Below the pieces are notes generated by a model. That model saw only the letters and a program-made list of their open reading frames with translations, ran no database searches and was not told the origin of the DNA. 64,000 nucleotides of DNA from Histomonas meleagridis (taxonomy: Eukaryota; Parabasalia; Tritrichomonadida; Dientamoebidae): contig WSYJ01000002.1 of assembly GCA_020186115.1 (NCBI GenBank), forward strand, positions 62,001 to 126,000. The letters are read 5' to 3'. Shown here piece after piece: positions 30,438-39,720 of the stretch. Numbering within the stretch: position 1 is the stretch's first letter; each line of letters opens with the position of its first letter. Made by a program: the position numbers and the translations under genes.

Positions 30438-31600
30438 ATGAACAATTGGGAAACAATTCAGTTTATTCAACAAAAAATATTTTCCTTAAATAAAGAAAAT
30501 GTTGTTCAAGCAGCTCTTTCAGTGTTTGATATATTTGATAATAATTATCAGTATTCATTTAACTTACTTATTAGTCAAATAATTTATTCATCATTTGTAG
30601 CAGGTATGAATGATTCAGAAGTCTATATGAATTTCATTAAAGAAATAAAAAAAATTGAAGATAACAAACAAATTCAAAGTAAAATACATAAAGTTTTTTT
30701 ACAAATGATCTTAAAAATATATTCTCAAGAATCAAATTATTTTCTTGAGAGAATGATTCAAGAAAATTTATGCGAATCAAACATAGTTGTACAGATGAGA
30801 GAAGAATATTTTATACATTACATGTCCAAAAAATTTCTAGAAGAAAATGAATATTTGAAACCAAAAATGGGAAATTCATAAGAAATTAATTAAAGATGGA
30901 GCTAATCCAAATGAAATTGCAAAAATAATTAGAAACGATGAAATAGAAAAACTTCAAGAAATTTCATCACAAACAAATTTTGATTTCAATCAAAAAATTG
31001 AACCATCGCCTTATGAAAGATTTGATTTTATTAATAATAAAACAGTATCATTAATTGATTATGCAGCATTTTTTTCTTCAGTAAAATGTTTTAAATATTT
31101 ACTTATGAATGGTGCAAATGTAGAAAACACAGGTAAATATGCAGTTGCAGGTGGAAATGAAGAAATCATTCATTTATGTGAACAAAATCATTCATCATTT
31201 AATGGCGCATATGAAACAGCAATTGAATTCCATCGAAATGATATCTTTAAATACATATATGAGAATAAAATATGTTATATTAAAAAATTAGAAGAATTTG
31301 GAAAAAAGTGTATTTCATCTCATAATTATGAAATTTTTATATTTTTACAAAAAGAAGGGATGCTAATTTGCGAAAACATTATTAATGAATCAGCAAGTAT
31401 TGGAAACATATTTCTCATTAAACATTTTCTTGAAAGTAATCAAATTCCGAAAGATATTTTAGTATTTTCATCAGAGTCAGAAAATATTGAACTTGTTAAA
31501 TATATTTTAATACAAGAAGGAATTGATATTAATGCCAAAAACATTTATTTGTTTTATTTAATATTTATTTTAATAATTTCTTATTTCAAAAAAATATTTG
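30438..31600 (+). pseudogene. DUF3447/ankyrin protein, locus B head, frameshifted
   Basis: The ATG frame (30438-30881) encodes the family N-terminus (KIFSLNKENVVQAALSVFDI, YSFNLLISQIIYSSF, SQESNYFLERMI). At about 30865-30872, an A-rich run, the frame shifts by one base; the family sequence WEIHKKLIKDGANPNEIAKI continues in another frame through YAVAGGNEEIIHLCEQNH and AIEFHRNDIFKYIYE (in the frame including 31105-31560). After INAKN it enters stop-containing spacer. One indel separates it from an intact head, so it is either a young pseudogene or a sequencing error in a homopolymer. Confidence 0.8.
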
Positions 31601-31970
31601 GAAATTATTTAAATTATTTGAAACAGCACTTATTAAAGCATCTGAAGAATGTTATACAGAAATCGTTAAATTACTTCTTGAACAAGAAGGAATTGATATC
31701 AATGCTAAAGATAAAATTTAATTTAATAATTTTGGATTTCAAAATAATATTTGGAAATTATTTAAATTATTTATGACAGCACTTGTTTGGGCATCTGGAA
31801 ATGGTCATATCGAAATAGTTAAATTACTTCTTAAATAAGAAGGAATTGATATCAATGCTAAAGATAAAATTTAATTTAATAATTTTGGATTTCAAAATAA
31901 TATTTGGAAATTATTTAAATTATTTATGACAGCACTTGTTTGGGCATCTGGAAATGGTTGTATAGAAATA

Positions 31971-32032
31971 GAGTTGATGGAAAAATGTGTAAATTTTTCA
32001 AAAATTATGTGAAAAAGTGCTGTTTTAACGTC
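31971..32032 (+). repeat. Left terminal inverted repeat of the 786-bp element
   Basis: 62 bp, matching the reverse complement of 32695-32756 at 57 positions. Confidence 0.85.
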
Positions 32033-32694
32033 TTTTTTCGAAAAAAATTAATGTTTTTTGTGTGTTAACAGAGAATAAAATTAATTTCACATAAATAAAA
32101 CTATTTCATTTGGGATACTATATATTTTGGTATTTTATTTTTTTTTTTATAATATGAATTTTTATTGAGAATTTTGAAATAATCAGATACAAAATTTATC
32201 TTTAATTTTTTGTTCGAAATATAATAATTGATATTACCAAATGTATTATTTTGTATAGTGACTAATTTATTTAAAACATTTATTTTAGCATAAAAATTTA
32301 ATTAATTTTTTTCATTTTCTCATATCTTAAAATATGAAAATATAATTAAAGCAATTATAATATTCAAGCTTATACTGAATGTTTAATGGAATGCAAAATC
32401 TTTTGGTATATTTAGATTGCAAAATGGACACTGTTTTTCTTCCAATGCTTTTATTTGACCTTCATTCAATAATCCAAACATTGTATTCTCCGAGGCTATC
32501 CTGCGAGGTTTTGTTGTTAATTTTTGCGTACTTTTATCTTGTGACTCAGGTTCACTTAATACCTTCTCTGGTACCAATGTTATTCTTATAACTTCTCCAT
32601 TTTGAATAATCGGAGAAAAACCTGCATGTTCCTAACTTAACAATATTGTTTGCTCATTACTTGCAATTTGCAATGTAATCTAAATTCTTTGAAT

Positions 32695-32756
32695 GACGTT
32701 AAAATAGCACTTTTTTACATAACTTTTCAAAAATTTACACATTTTTCCAGCAACTC
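32695..32756 (-). repeat. Right terminal inverted repeat of the 786-bp element
   Basis: 62 bp, inverted partner of 31971-32032, followed by TA. Confidence 0.85.
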
Positions 32757-33050
32757 TAGTTAAATTAATTCTTGAACAAAAAGGAATTGATATTAATGCT
32801 AAAGATGAAATTTAATTTAATAATTCAATATTATAAAATAACATTTGGAAATTATCCAAATTATTTTGCACAGCACTTCTGAAAGCATATAAAAATAGTG
32901 ATATAGAAAGTCGAATAGTTTTCGCTATGATCGGCAAATTCAAAAAGTGAAAATCGAGATAAAAAAGTCATATTTTAACGGTCATAAATTTTCTTGAGGG
33001 CTTAAGGACAAGCTGAAGTTGATTCTGATATTCTACATTACAATGTGTGG

Positions 33051-33077
33051 ATATATATATATATATATATATACATA
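33051..33077. repeat. (TA)n dinucleotide run
   Basis: About 12-13 TA units between the truncated ankyrin module and the importin-like frame. Confidence 0.85.
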
Positions 33078-33144
33078 TATTTGAATTTGGAACAGAACCT
33101 CGATCGTCCTTTGATTTGTTTGTGTGAAGGACGTTTATAATTAG

Positions 33145-34917
33145 CAACTGAACCTTGAGGAATTTGCCCAAATTGTTTTCCATTTCTTCCAATCTATTGG
33201 AACAAAAGAACACATAAAATATCAAGAAGTACTTCAAGAAATCAGGGGATCTCAATTATCTTTGCAACTTTCTTTAGATTCACTTGATTCATTCAGTGAT
33301 CAGCGTTTCTTAGTAATATCTTTAATATTTCTAAGGGACAACATCATTTCAAAATGGAAAACTTTTCCTAAAGAACTTCAAGAAAAAATTTTTCAAAAAA
33401 TTTGTACTTTGATTCAAAATTCGTTGGATGAAATAAATCCATGTTTGACAAAGTCAATAGTTTGTTTATCTGATATTATTTCTTTTTCGTTTGATCTTTT
33501 TGATTCAATTGGATTTTTAACCAATTTTAAGAAATGTATTTTCTTCATCAGTTTTATTGAAGAACTTAATGATGATTTCATTCAACAACAGTTAGAAATT
33601 GGATATATAACACATCTTCAAAACTTCATACTCCCATTTATTTTCGAACTTCTTGCACAAATTGGGATTTCAGAACCATTTTTCAATCTCTTCAGAAAAT
33701 CATTTGAATGTTCACCTAACTTCCAACCGTTTATCCAATTTTTACCCATTCTTGAAGAATCTCTTAAATATCCTCAATTTTATTTATCAATATATTCAAT
33801 AGTTCAAACTGTACTTCATTCTAAGCCAATTGCATCCAATCATCCAGATGCAATTTTTTTCAGATCAATTATTGTAATTAGTGTAAAACTTTCAAATTAT
33901 CTACTTAACTTAAATGAATTCGATGCGGCTTTTGAACTTTGGCAAGATATAATTAGTTTTTCACCAAATGGCATCCTTTCTGATGTAAATAATATTTCAT
34001 TTACTGAAAATTTAATAAATGAATTTATAAAAATAATAAATTTGATACCAAATGAATTTGAAAAGTATCAAAATGCATTCAATGATTTTTGTATTTTTTT
34101 CTCTCATTTTACAAATGAATCCATATTTGTAAAAGAAAAAATTATATTTTTTCATATCATAATTAATATATTAGATAATAATTATAATGAAATATTAAAT
34201 GATTCCTTAAAATTATTAATAAATTCAATGAATGAAAATCTTATAAATGAAATAATCAATGAAAAATTAACAAATTCACCTTCGCCAGGAATTTTTATTG
34301 CAATTTGTTGTATGAAATCAACACCAAATCTCATTATTGAAAAATGTTGTAATTGTGCTATTAACTTTTCAGCAAATATTCCACCAAATCATTTAGCTAT
34401 TTTTATATTAAAATTTGGTAATAATATTCCAGAGTTAAGAAATGAATGGTTAAAAATTTTAATTAATTTAATTCCAATTATAAATTGGAATGCAATAAAT
34501 GTTGTTTGTTCTTTATTAAATAAATATAATGACTTAATCAATTTTGTTCCAAACAATATCATACAAGAAGTGATTTTAAGTATTGATAAAATCGGTCCTA
34601 CGAATTTGATTATATCTCTTAAATTTTTACGTTTATTTTTTCAAAATTTCCCGAATGAAATTTTAGTTAAATATGAAACAGCAATTTTATCTTTTGAATT
34701 AATAGCTCTTGAAACGTGTGATGAAAATGTTTTATTATCATTTATTTCATTAATACATCATTTTAATATGATTTTAAATGGTAACTCCGAATTTAAATCA
34801 CAATTTTTTCCAAAAGTTTTAAATTTGTTCCAGACCAAAGCAGATAATTTCAATATCGATTTTTTTCAAAAAGCATATTTTGAACTCCTTCGTATTCTTA
34901 ATAATAATTTTCAATAA
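33145..34917 (+). CDS. Importin/exportin-like HEAT-repeat protein, 5' end unclear
   Basis: The frame opens after TAG at 33142-33144 and runs 590 codons. Its beginning, NLEEFAQIVFHFFQSIGTKE, KYQEVLQEIRGSQLSLQLSL, then FLVISLIFLRDNIISKW, resembles the N-terminal repeats of the transportin-3/importin-13/exportin group, where an A/B helix pair precedes the W-containing helix. The remainder is HEAT-like helices, Asn/Ile/Phe-rich, to LLRILNNNFQ. No in-frame ATG precedes the conserved region; the first in-frame ATG is well inside it. Either an upstream exon is missing, or the start was lost, perhaps with the rearrangement that truncated the neighbouring ankyrin module at 32908. About 590 residues is shorter than typical importins (850-1000). 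The stop overlaps TAAA. The nuclear-transport role is inference. Confidence 0.6.
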   Translation, partial: QLNLEEFAQIVFHFFQSIGTKEHIKYQEVLQEIRGSQLSLQLSLDSLDSFSDQRFLVISLIFLRDNIISKWKTFPKELQEKIFQKICTLIQNSLDEINPCLTKSIVCLSDIISFSFDLFDSIGFLTNFKKCIFFISFIEELNDDFIQQQLEIGYITHLQNFILPFIFELLAQIGISEPFFNLFRKSFECSPNFQPFIQFLPILEESLKYPQFYLSIYSIVQTVLHSKPIASNHPDAIFFRSIIVISVKLSNYLLNLNEFDAAFELWQDIISFSPNGILSDVNNISFTENLINEFIKIINLIPNEFEKYQNAFNDFCIFFSHFTNESIFVKEKIIFFHIIINILDNNYNEILNDSLKLLINSMNENLINEIINEKLTNSPSPGIFIAICCMKSTPNLIIEKCCNCAINFSANIPPNHLAIFILKFGNNIPELRNEWLKILINLIPIINWNAINVVCSLLNKYNDLINFVPNNIIQEVILSIDKIGPTNLIISLKFLRLFFQNFPNEILVKYETAILSFELIALETCDENVLLSFISLIHHFNMILNGNSEFKSQFFPKVLNLFQTKADNFNIDFFQKAYFELLRILNNNFQ

Positions 34918-35128
34918 AAAATGCATGTAATATTATTTTTAAAATTAAATTTTTTTTCAAACATGTTTATTAACACAACATAACGATAGAAAAATCAATG
35001 ATTTAAATATCGTTTTTCCCTGAAAACCATCATCGTCACATAGAAATTTCCATCGTCCATAAAAACAATTTTATATCAAATCGTTTTTATTATTATTTAT
35101 AATTTTTTGCTATATAAAAACAAACAAA

Positions 35129-38098
35129 TTATTCGATTTGCAAGATCAAATCCTCATTATTTTCGTTAATCAAATTATTTTTCATTTTATTTGGATCAGA
35201 TTCTTCAGAATCAGATTTCACAATTCTTTCTTTATTTCTTTTATCCAACACAATCAAAACCACAATTATAACAAATCCAATCACAAACAAACAAACCGCC
35301 ATCACAATAACAAAAATCGAATTCTTATTAATTCCATTATTATTTCCGTCAGGTTCATCAGTCTTAATTCCCGTAAAGTTGCCCACAGATATCACAACTT
35401 TCACAGGCGCAGCGTTCGAAATGAACACCGCGAGATACAAAGTTCCATCATCTCCATATTCGAAGTTTTCCTTTAGACTTAATCCGAATGTATTACAAGT
35501 CCAATAACCATTTGTTACTTTACCGATATCCGTTGTACTATAACAATAAAAAGCATTTAACGAATTCATTCTTGAAATCGATATTTCAACGCTTAAGTTA
35601 ACACTCGGCTGTATTTTATAATACGCGACTTCTTTATAGTATAAATAACGTTGAATCGAAGTGTTACTATTTAAAGTTATAACTTTTGTATTACAACTTA
35701 TGCCTATGTAACCATTATTACATTTACATATTCCATTAATACTTTTACCTTTACCATTACAATTAGCAATGTAATTTTTAGTATTAATAGATTTTAAGTA
35801 TAAAGGATTTGTATTTAGATCAGTGTTATTAAATCCGCCATTAACTACAATCGCATAATTAATTTCGATGTTATCCATCGGATATTCATTCGAGAAAATA
35901 TGGATTTCATATTTACCAATTATTATATCTTTCATTGGTATTATGATTCGTTCGATTGTAGAGAATTGATCACTATCACTAAATGTTAAATTATTACCAT
36001 AATAATATTTACCATTTGGTGATAACACAACTAAATCTAAATCACTAAATAATGGAGAAACATTCTCATAATTTAATGGCGGATCTAAATAACACATTGT
36101 AATTCTTAAATCAGTTGTATTCGTTGTGATATATATTTCATATGCTTTATGTGAATTCGTTTTAATTGTTTCTTGATCAATAATACGAATTCCTTTCATT
36201 TCATTATTAAGAAATAGTTCTTTTAATGATGGAATACCAAAGCCACAATCTAAGCCTGGCCCACTTTTATCTTTTACTGTTGGTATAGCACAATTAATAA
36301 TCATTGCTCTTAACAAACATGATGTTGGTATTATTTCAACGCCAATTCCTTTCTTAATATAAGGATACCAACTTTGCACAAAGAATTGGCGAATAATTGA
36401 TGCAACACCAGAGATAAATGGTGTTGCCATCGATGTACCTGATTTAGGAGTTATGGAATAACTAATATCAGTGGAAAATATTTCATGTTCTTCAGGGCCA
36501 TGTGAATATGCACTTAATATGTTAATTCCTGGAGACATTATATCAGGTTTACTTACAGAGATCGATGATGGCCCTTTAGAAGACATTTCGGATACTGATG
36601 GTATTTCTTGTAAACCTTCGTAAGGTAAAATTGTAAGTTTATCATATGAATATATTTCTTTATTATTAATAGATATAATTGGTATTGATCTTGATGTTAT
36701 ACATTGGCTTTGAATACTTTCATTATATATTATGATCGATGCGTTATTTGATATGATTTCTTGTATTATGTCGCAAAAATTATTTGTTATGTTTCCATCA
36801 ATGAAAACAATTTTTTGTTGATAATCATCAATTGTTTTATTATAAAAAATTGTTTTTACATTAATGAAATATTTAATTGGAGTCGTAATACTCATTTTAT
36901 ATATATTTCGATTTTTATCTGTTCCATTATAAGTTCGATTAAATTCATTTGATATTATTGTTACTAAATTTGTTTTCTCATTTGTCATTGCTGATACAGT
37001 ATTAGCTGCGGAAACAGTTAATACATTTTTCGAATCAGATGGACAATTAATCGAATTAAACTCATAATCATTACCAGCGGCAAATACAAATAAAATGTTC
37101 GGGTTATTATATGTTATTAAGTTAAATTTATACGTCTCAATAGAACTTGGACTATTATAACTCCAACTATTAGATGAAATATATGAGCCAACGCTTTTCA
37201 TTAACTCAATTAATTCATCAAGATTAACTTCCCCTGATAAATCCCCAAAATATTCGGAATTACCGGCATCATAGACAAATAATTTGGATTCTGGTGCAAC
37301 GCCATTATATTGTGATAATGCACAATCACTACAATTAGTGTTACCAGCAATAATACCACAAACATGTGTACCATGGCCAGTACTATAATCTTTATTATCA
37401 ACTAATGGTTCAATACGAACAACTTTCCGGTGATTATAATTGGTTTTACCTGTGATGGAGTCAAGTGTTTGCATAGGATCACGAAACATTGGATGTGAAA
37501 TATCAATCCCCGTATCAACAACATTCACAATTTCTCCTTCACCAGTAAGACCTAATGAATGAATAACTCGTGGCGGTGCATATATGTCGTCTTGATAGAT
37601 ATTTCGTGATATATGAGATTGTAAAAAACCTGTTGTATAACGATTAAGAAGACGCATCTTGGGCGCAGGAATGATGTGTAGGATATTGGGATCTGAATTT
37701 ATGGGTTTAGTAAAGGAAACACGATAAAGAAAATTGGATATCTTTTCTTTAATAATGGCATTCGTGGGATGCCAATCATTAGTGGCTTCAACATAGTAGT
37801 CAGTATTTAAGTCAAGTACTTGTTTTATTTTTTTATTTGATTCAATTGGATACAATTTAAAAATGTTTTTTTGATTTTCTAAATATTCTATCTGTTTTGT
37901 TGACAAATATAACTTGAAGACACCTGTTTGGATAAGATTTTCTGGTAAAAATCGTATTCCTGCTTCGTTTTGAATCAATGTTAGATTGGTAATCGCTGTT
38001 AAAATTTCAACAATGAACCATCCTTGCGTAAAATAATATGATCCTCGTGTTTGGTATTGGCTTCCGAGCTTGAAAGCTGTTAGACTTGGAAGCACCAT
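35129..38098 (-). CDS. Subtilisin-like serine protease (S8) with C-terminal membrane anchor
   Basis: 989 residues. Catalytic triad: Asp in VNVVDTGID, His in STGHGTHVCGIIAG, Ser in PKSGTSMATPFISG; the oxyanion Asn is in VFAAGND. The N-terminal ~165 residues look like an inhibitor-type pro-region (RLLNRYTTGFLQS precedes the catalytic domain). A large insert separates the Asn and Ser motifs, then a beta-rich domain (PLFSDLDLVVLSPNG), an EGF-like module (CNGKGKSINGICKCNNGYIG), and a membrane helix FVIVMAVCLFVIGFVIIVVL with an acidic tail. Trichomonad subtilisins are surface-associated and in T. vaginalis process other surface proteins. No clear signal peptide starts at ATG 38098; the only hydrophobic N-terminal segment is weak. 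The true N-terminus might lie on an unseen upstream exon. Confidence 0.9.
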   Translation of the reverse strand: MVLPSLTAFKLGSQYQTRGSYYFTQGWFIVEILTAITNLTLIQNEAGIRFLPENLIQTGVFKLYLSTKQIEYLENQKNIFKLYPIESNKKIKQVLDLNTDYYVEATNDWHPTNAIIKEKISNFLYRVSFTKPINSDPNILHIIPAPKMRLLNRYTTGFLQSHISRNIYQDDIYAPPRVIHSLGLTGEGEIVNVVDTGIDISHPMFRDPMQTLDSITGKTNYNHRKVVRIEPLVDNKDYSTGHGTHVCGIIAGNTNCSDCALSQYNGVAPESKLFVYDAGNSEYFGDLSGEVNLDELIELMKSVGSYISSNSWSYNSPSSIETYKFNLITYNNPNILFVFAAGNDYEFNSINCPSDSKNVLTVSAANTVSAMTNEKTNLVTIISNEFNRTYNGTDKNRNIYKMSITTPIKYFINVKTIFYNKTIDDYQQKIVFIDGNITNNFCDIIQEIISNNASIIIYNESIQSQCITSRSIPIISINNKEIYSYDKLTILPYEGLQEIPSVSEMSSKGPSSISVSKPDIMSPGINILSAYSHGPEEHEIFSTDISYSITPKSGTSMATPFISGVASIIRQFFVQSWYPYIKKGIGVEIIPTSCLLRAMIINCAIPTVKDKSGPGLDCGFGIPSLKELFLNNEMKGIRIIDQETIKTNSHKAYEIYITTNTTDLRITMCYLDPPLNYENVSPLFSDLDLVVLSPNGKYYYGNNLTFSDSDQFSTIERIIIPMKDIIIGKYEIHIFSNEYPMDNIEINYAIVVNGGFNNTDLNTNPLYLKSINTKNYIANCNGKGKSINGICKCNNGYIGISCNTKVITLNSNTSIQRYLYYKEVAYYKIQPSVNLSVEISISRMNSLNAFYCYSTTDIGKVTNGYWTCNTFGLSLKENFEYGDDGTLYLAVFISNAAPVKVVISVGNFTGIKTDEPDGNNNGINKNSIFVIVMAVCLFVIGFVIIVVLIVLDKRNKERIVKSDSEESDPNKMKNNLINENNEDLILQIE

Positions 38099-38831
38099 TT
38101 TTTAAAAAAAATTGAAAAAAGCTTCGGTGATTATCGAAGTATGAATTCAGAACTTTTTGTATTGAATTTAAATTATGTCGAATATAATATCTGAATTGGG
38201 ATACTTTTTGTGTTGCTTTATCTTTGCCAATACAGCGTTTTTTTTATGGTTCATCCATGAAGATAGGAATGATTTCTTCGAATATTGGTTATATTTTAGG
38301 TGCTTGTATATGAAATCAATCATATTCTTATCGAAGAAAATATCGAATTTGGTTACTTCAAAGCGAAATTAAAATCATTATTTATTGTACAAAAAACTCA
38401 TATTAAATTCCATATAACTTTTCATTTAGTAACTTTTCTACTTAAAGTTTTTGATGTTTTAAGTTGAAATTGGTAAAATTTAATCGCATTATTCAAGCAG
38501 CTTAAAATAGATTTAAAGCTAACATACTTCTTAGTGCCCACTCTTTATCATAGCAATATTTATAGCTTTTTAATAATGATGAAAGATTTGAATTTCAAAT
38601 TTCTTGCTTTTTAAGGGGATACTTGCTAGCTTATTTTGTATAAAATCAATAATTTTCCAACAGCATAAGTTGCCATTTTTATTTTTGGAATGAATTTATA
38701 AACATCCCATCAAAGCTTTGACAACACCTAACACACAAATTATTCGGAAAAAGTTCATCTTTTATCAGAATTTCCCACTTTTTCAATTCATGAAAAATTG
38801 CCCACTTGTTCAATTTCTCAATAGGCAAAAA
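38099..38831. other. Divergent intergenic region, subtilisin and Rab-like gene
   Basis: 730 bp. An initiator-like TTCATACTT lies about 45 bp upstream of the subtilisin ATG (minus strand). Near the Rab-like gene are TCCCACTTTTTC (about 38776) and GCCCACTTG (about 38801). A 65-codon frame at 38175-38372 has hydrophobic stretches but no recognisable family. Confidence 0.4.
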
Positions 38832-39446
38832 ATGGAAAAAGAATCATCATCAAAAGCCACGAAAAAAGTCATTTTAGTTGGTGACGATAAGGTTGGAAAA
38901 ACTTCACTTCTCTATCGATTTAATGAAAAAAAATTTGATGCAGATATTCGGCCTACAGTTGTAATGAACTTGACCAATTTTACATACACAAAAGATGATA
39001 AAGTTCTTGATGTTAAATTTTATGATACAGCAGGTCAAGAAAAATATAAGAGTTTATCAAAAATATTTTTTCTTGGTTCTGCCTTAGCTATCTGCGTTTT
39101 TGATGTTTGTCAACAAAGCAGTTTTGAAAGCATAAAAGAATGGATTCAATTAGTTCATCAATATTCTCCACATGCAATAATTTATGTAGTGGGAAATAAA
39201 AAAGATTTAGAAGGTGAATTACCTCATGTTTCAAAATATGAGGCCTTGAATTTTGCCAAAAACATTAATGCATGTTTCTTTTTTACATCTGCAAAGACAG
39301 GTGAAAATGTGGATAATTTATTTAATAAGATCATATCTGATCTTTGGGAACAATTATTAAATACAGTGGATCAAATACCACAACAAAATGGTGTTGATAT
39401 TGCTCAATCAAGTAATCCAGCAAGACAAAATTCATGTTGCTCATAA
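38832..39446 (+). CDS. Rab-like small GTPase
   Basis: 204 residues from ATG 38832; the frame is open upstream, with an in-frame ATG at 38790 as an alternative start. All G motifs are present: GDDKVGKTS (G1), RPTVV (G2 threonine), DTAGQEKY (G3, with the catalytic glutamine), GNKKD (G4) and TSAKTG (G5). The C-terminus is NSCCS, a double cysteine suited to Rab-type geranylgeranylation. It would act in vesicle traffic. The subfamily cannot be fixed; trichomonads have many lineage-specific Rabs. It lies 275 bp upstream of the importin-beta-like gene on the same strand. The stop overlaps TAAATA. Confidence 0.92.
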   Translation: MEKESSSKATKKVILVGDDKVGKTSLLYRFNEKKFDADIRPTVVMNLTNFTYTKDDKVLDVKFYDTAGQEKYKSLSKIFFLGSALAICVFDVCQQSSFESIKEWIQLVHQYSPHAIIYVVGNKKDLEGELPHVSKYEALNFAKNINACFFFTSAKTGENVDNLFNKIISDLWEQLLNTVDQIPQQNGVDIAQSSNPARQNSCCS

Positions 39447-39699
39447 ATATGAATCAAAGAGTAAAAAAAAATCCTTAGCTTAAACATTCATAATTTTTCT
39501 TTACCTTTCTTTAAAAATCTAAAACTGTTAAACATGTAAAGTACATGTAAATAATGTTAATATTATCTATTTAAATTAGAAATTTATGTTCTGTAAATAG
39601 AATATCATCAAAACACTTTTCAAAATTGAATAAACAAACGTTCAATGAAATGAACTCACTTCTGGAGCATGGCATAATTTTTTGAATAAAAATAATTTG

Positions 39700-39705
39700 T
39701 CACTT
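39700..39705 (+). promoter_or_regulatory. Initiator-like site of the importin-beta-like gene
   Basis: TCACTT, with the presumed start adenine at 39702, about 19 bp upstream of ATG 39721. Matches TCAYWW. Confidence 0.5.
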
Positions 39706-39720
39706 GTAATTCCTTAAAAT

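Larger units (their letters stand above)
31971..32756. mobile_element. 786-bp TIR element with TA duplication, inserted in an ankyrin module
   Basis: The ends are inverted repeats of about 62 bp with 57 matches (31971-32032 and 32695-32756), starting GAGTTG and containing GGAAAAATGTGTAAATTTTT and TTTTAACGTC. TA flanks both ends (31969-31970, 32757-32758). Removing it restores both the ankyrin reading context and the 153-bp array step. The only sizeable internal frame, on the minus strand (about 32635-32383), has a CPFCNLNIP zinc-knuckle-like motif but no recognisable transposase core. It is probably a non-autonomous member of a TA-targeting family. Confidence 0.85.
31623..32908 (+). repeat. 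Ankyrin-module array of locus B, 153-bp period, split by an insertion
   Basis: Modules start (ACAGCA) at 31623, 31776, 31929 and 32870. The first two steps are 153 bp. The last is 941 bp, and subtracting the 786-bp inserted element plus one TA duplicate gives exactly 153. The third module (from 31929) is split between TATAGAAATA and GTTAAATTA, and the fourth breaks off at about 32908. At least one module carries an in-frame stop inside the ankyrin segment (CTTAAATAAGAA at about 31830). Confidence 0.8.

Noticed and set aside
30438-32908. Locus B spacers as canonical GT-AG introns
   Set aside because: Two of the spacers have no GT near the exon end, and the fixed ACAG ending is also the Thr-Ala coding sequence; no single splice choice restores the ankyrin frame.
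38175-38372. 65-codon hydrophobic ORF
   Set aside because: No family resemblance, lies in the divergent promoter region, composition like intergenic DNA.
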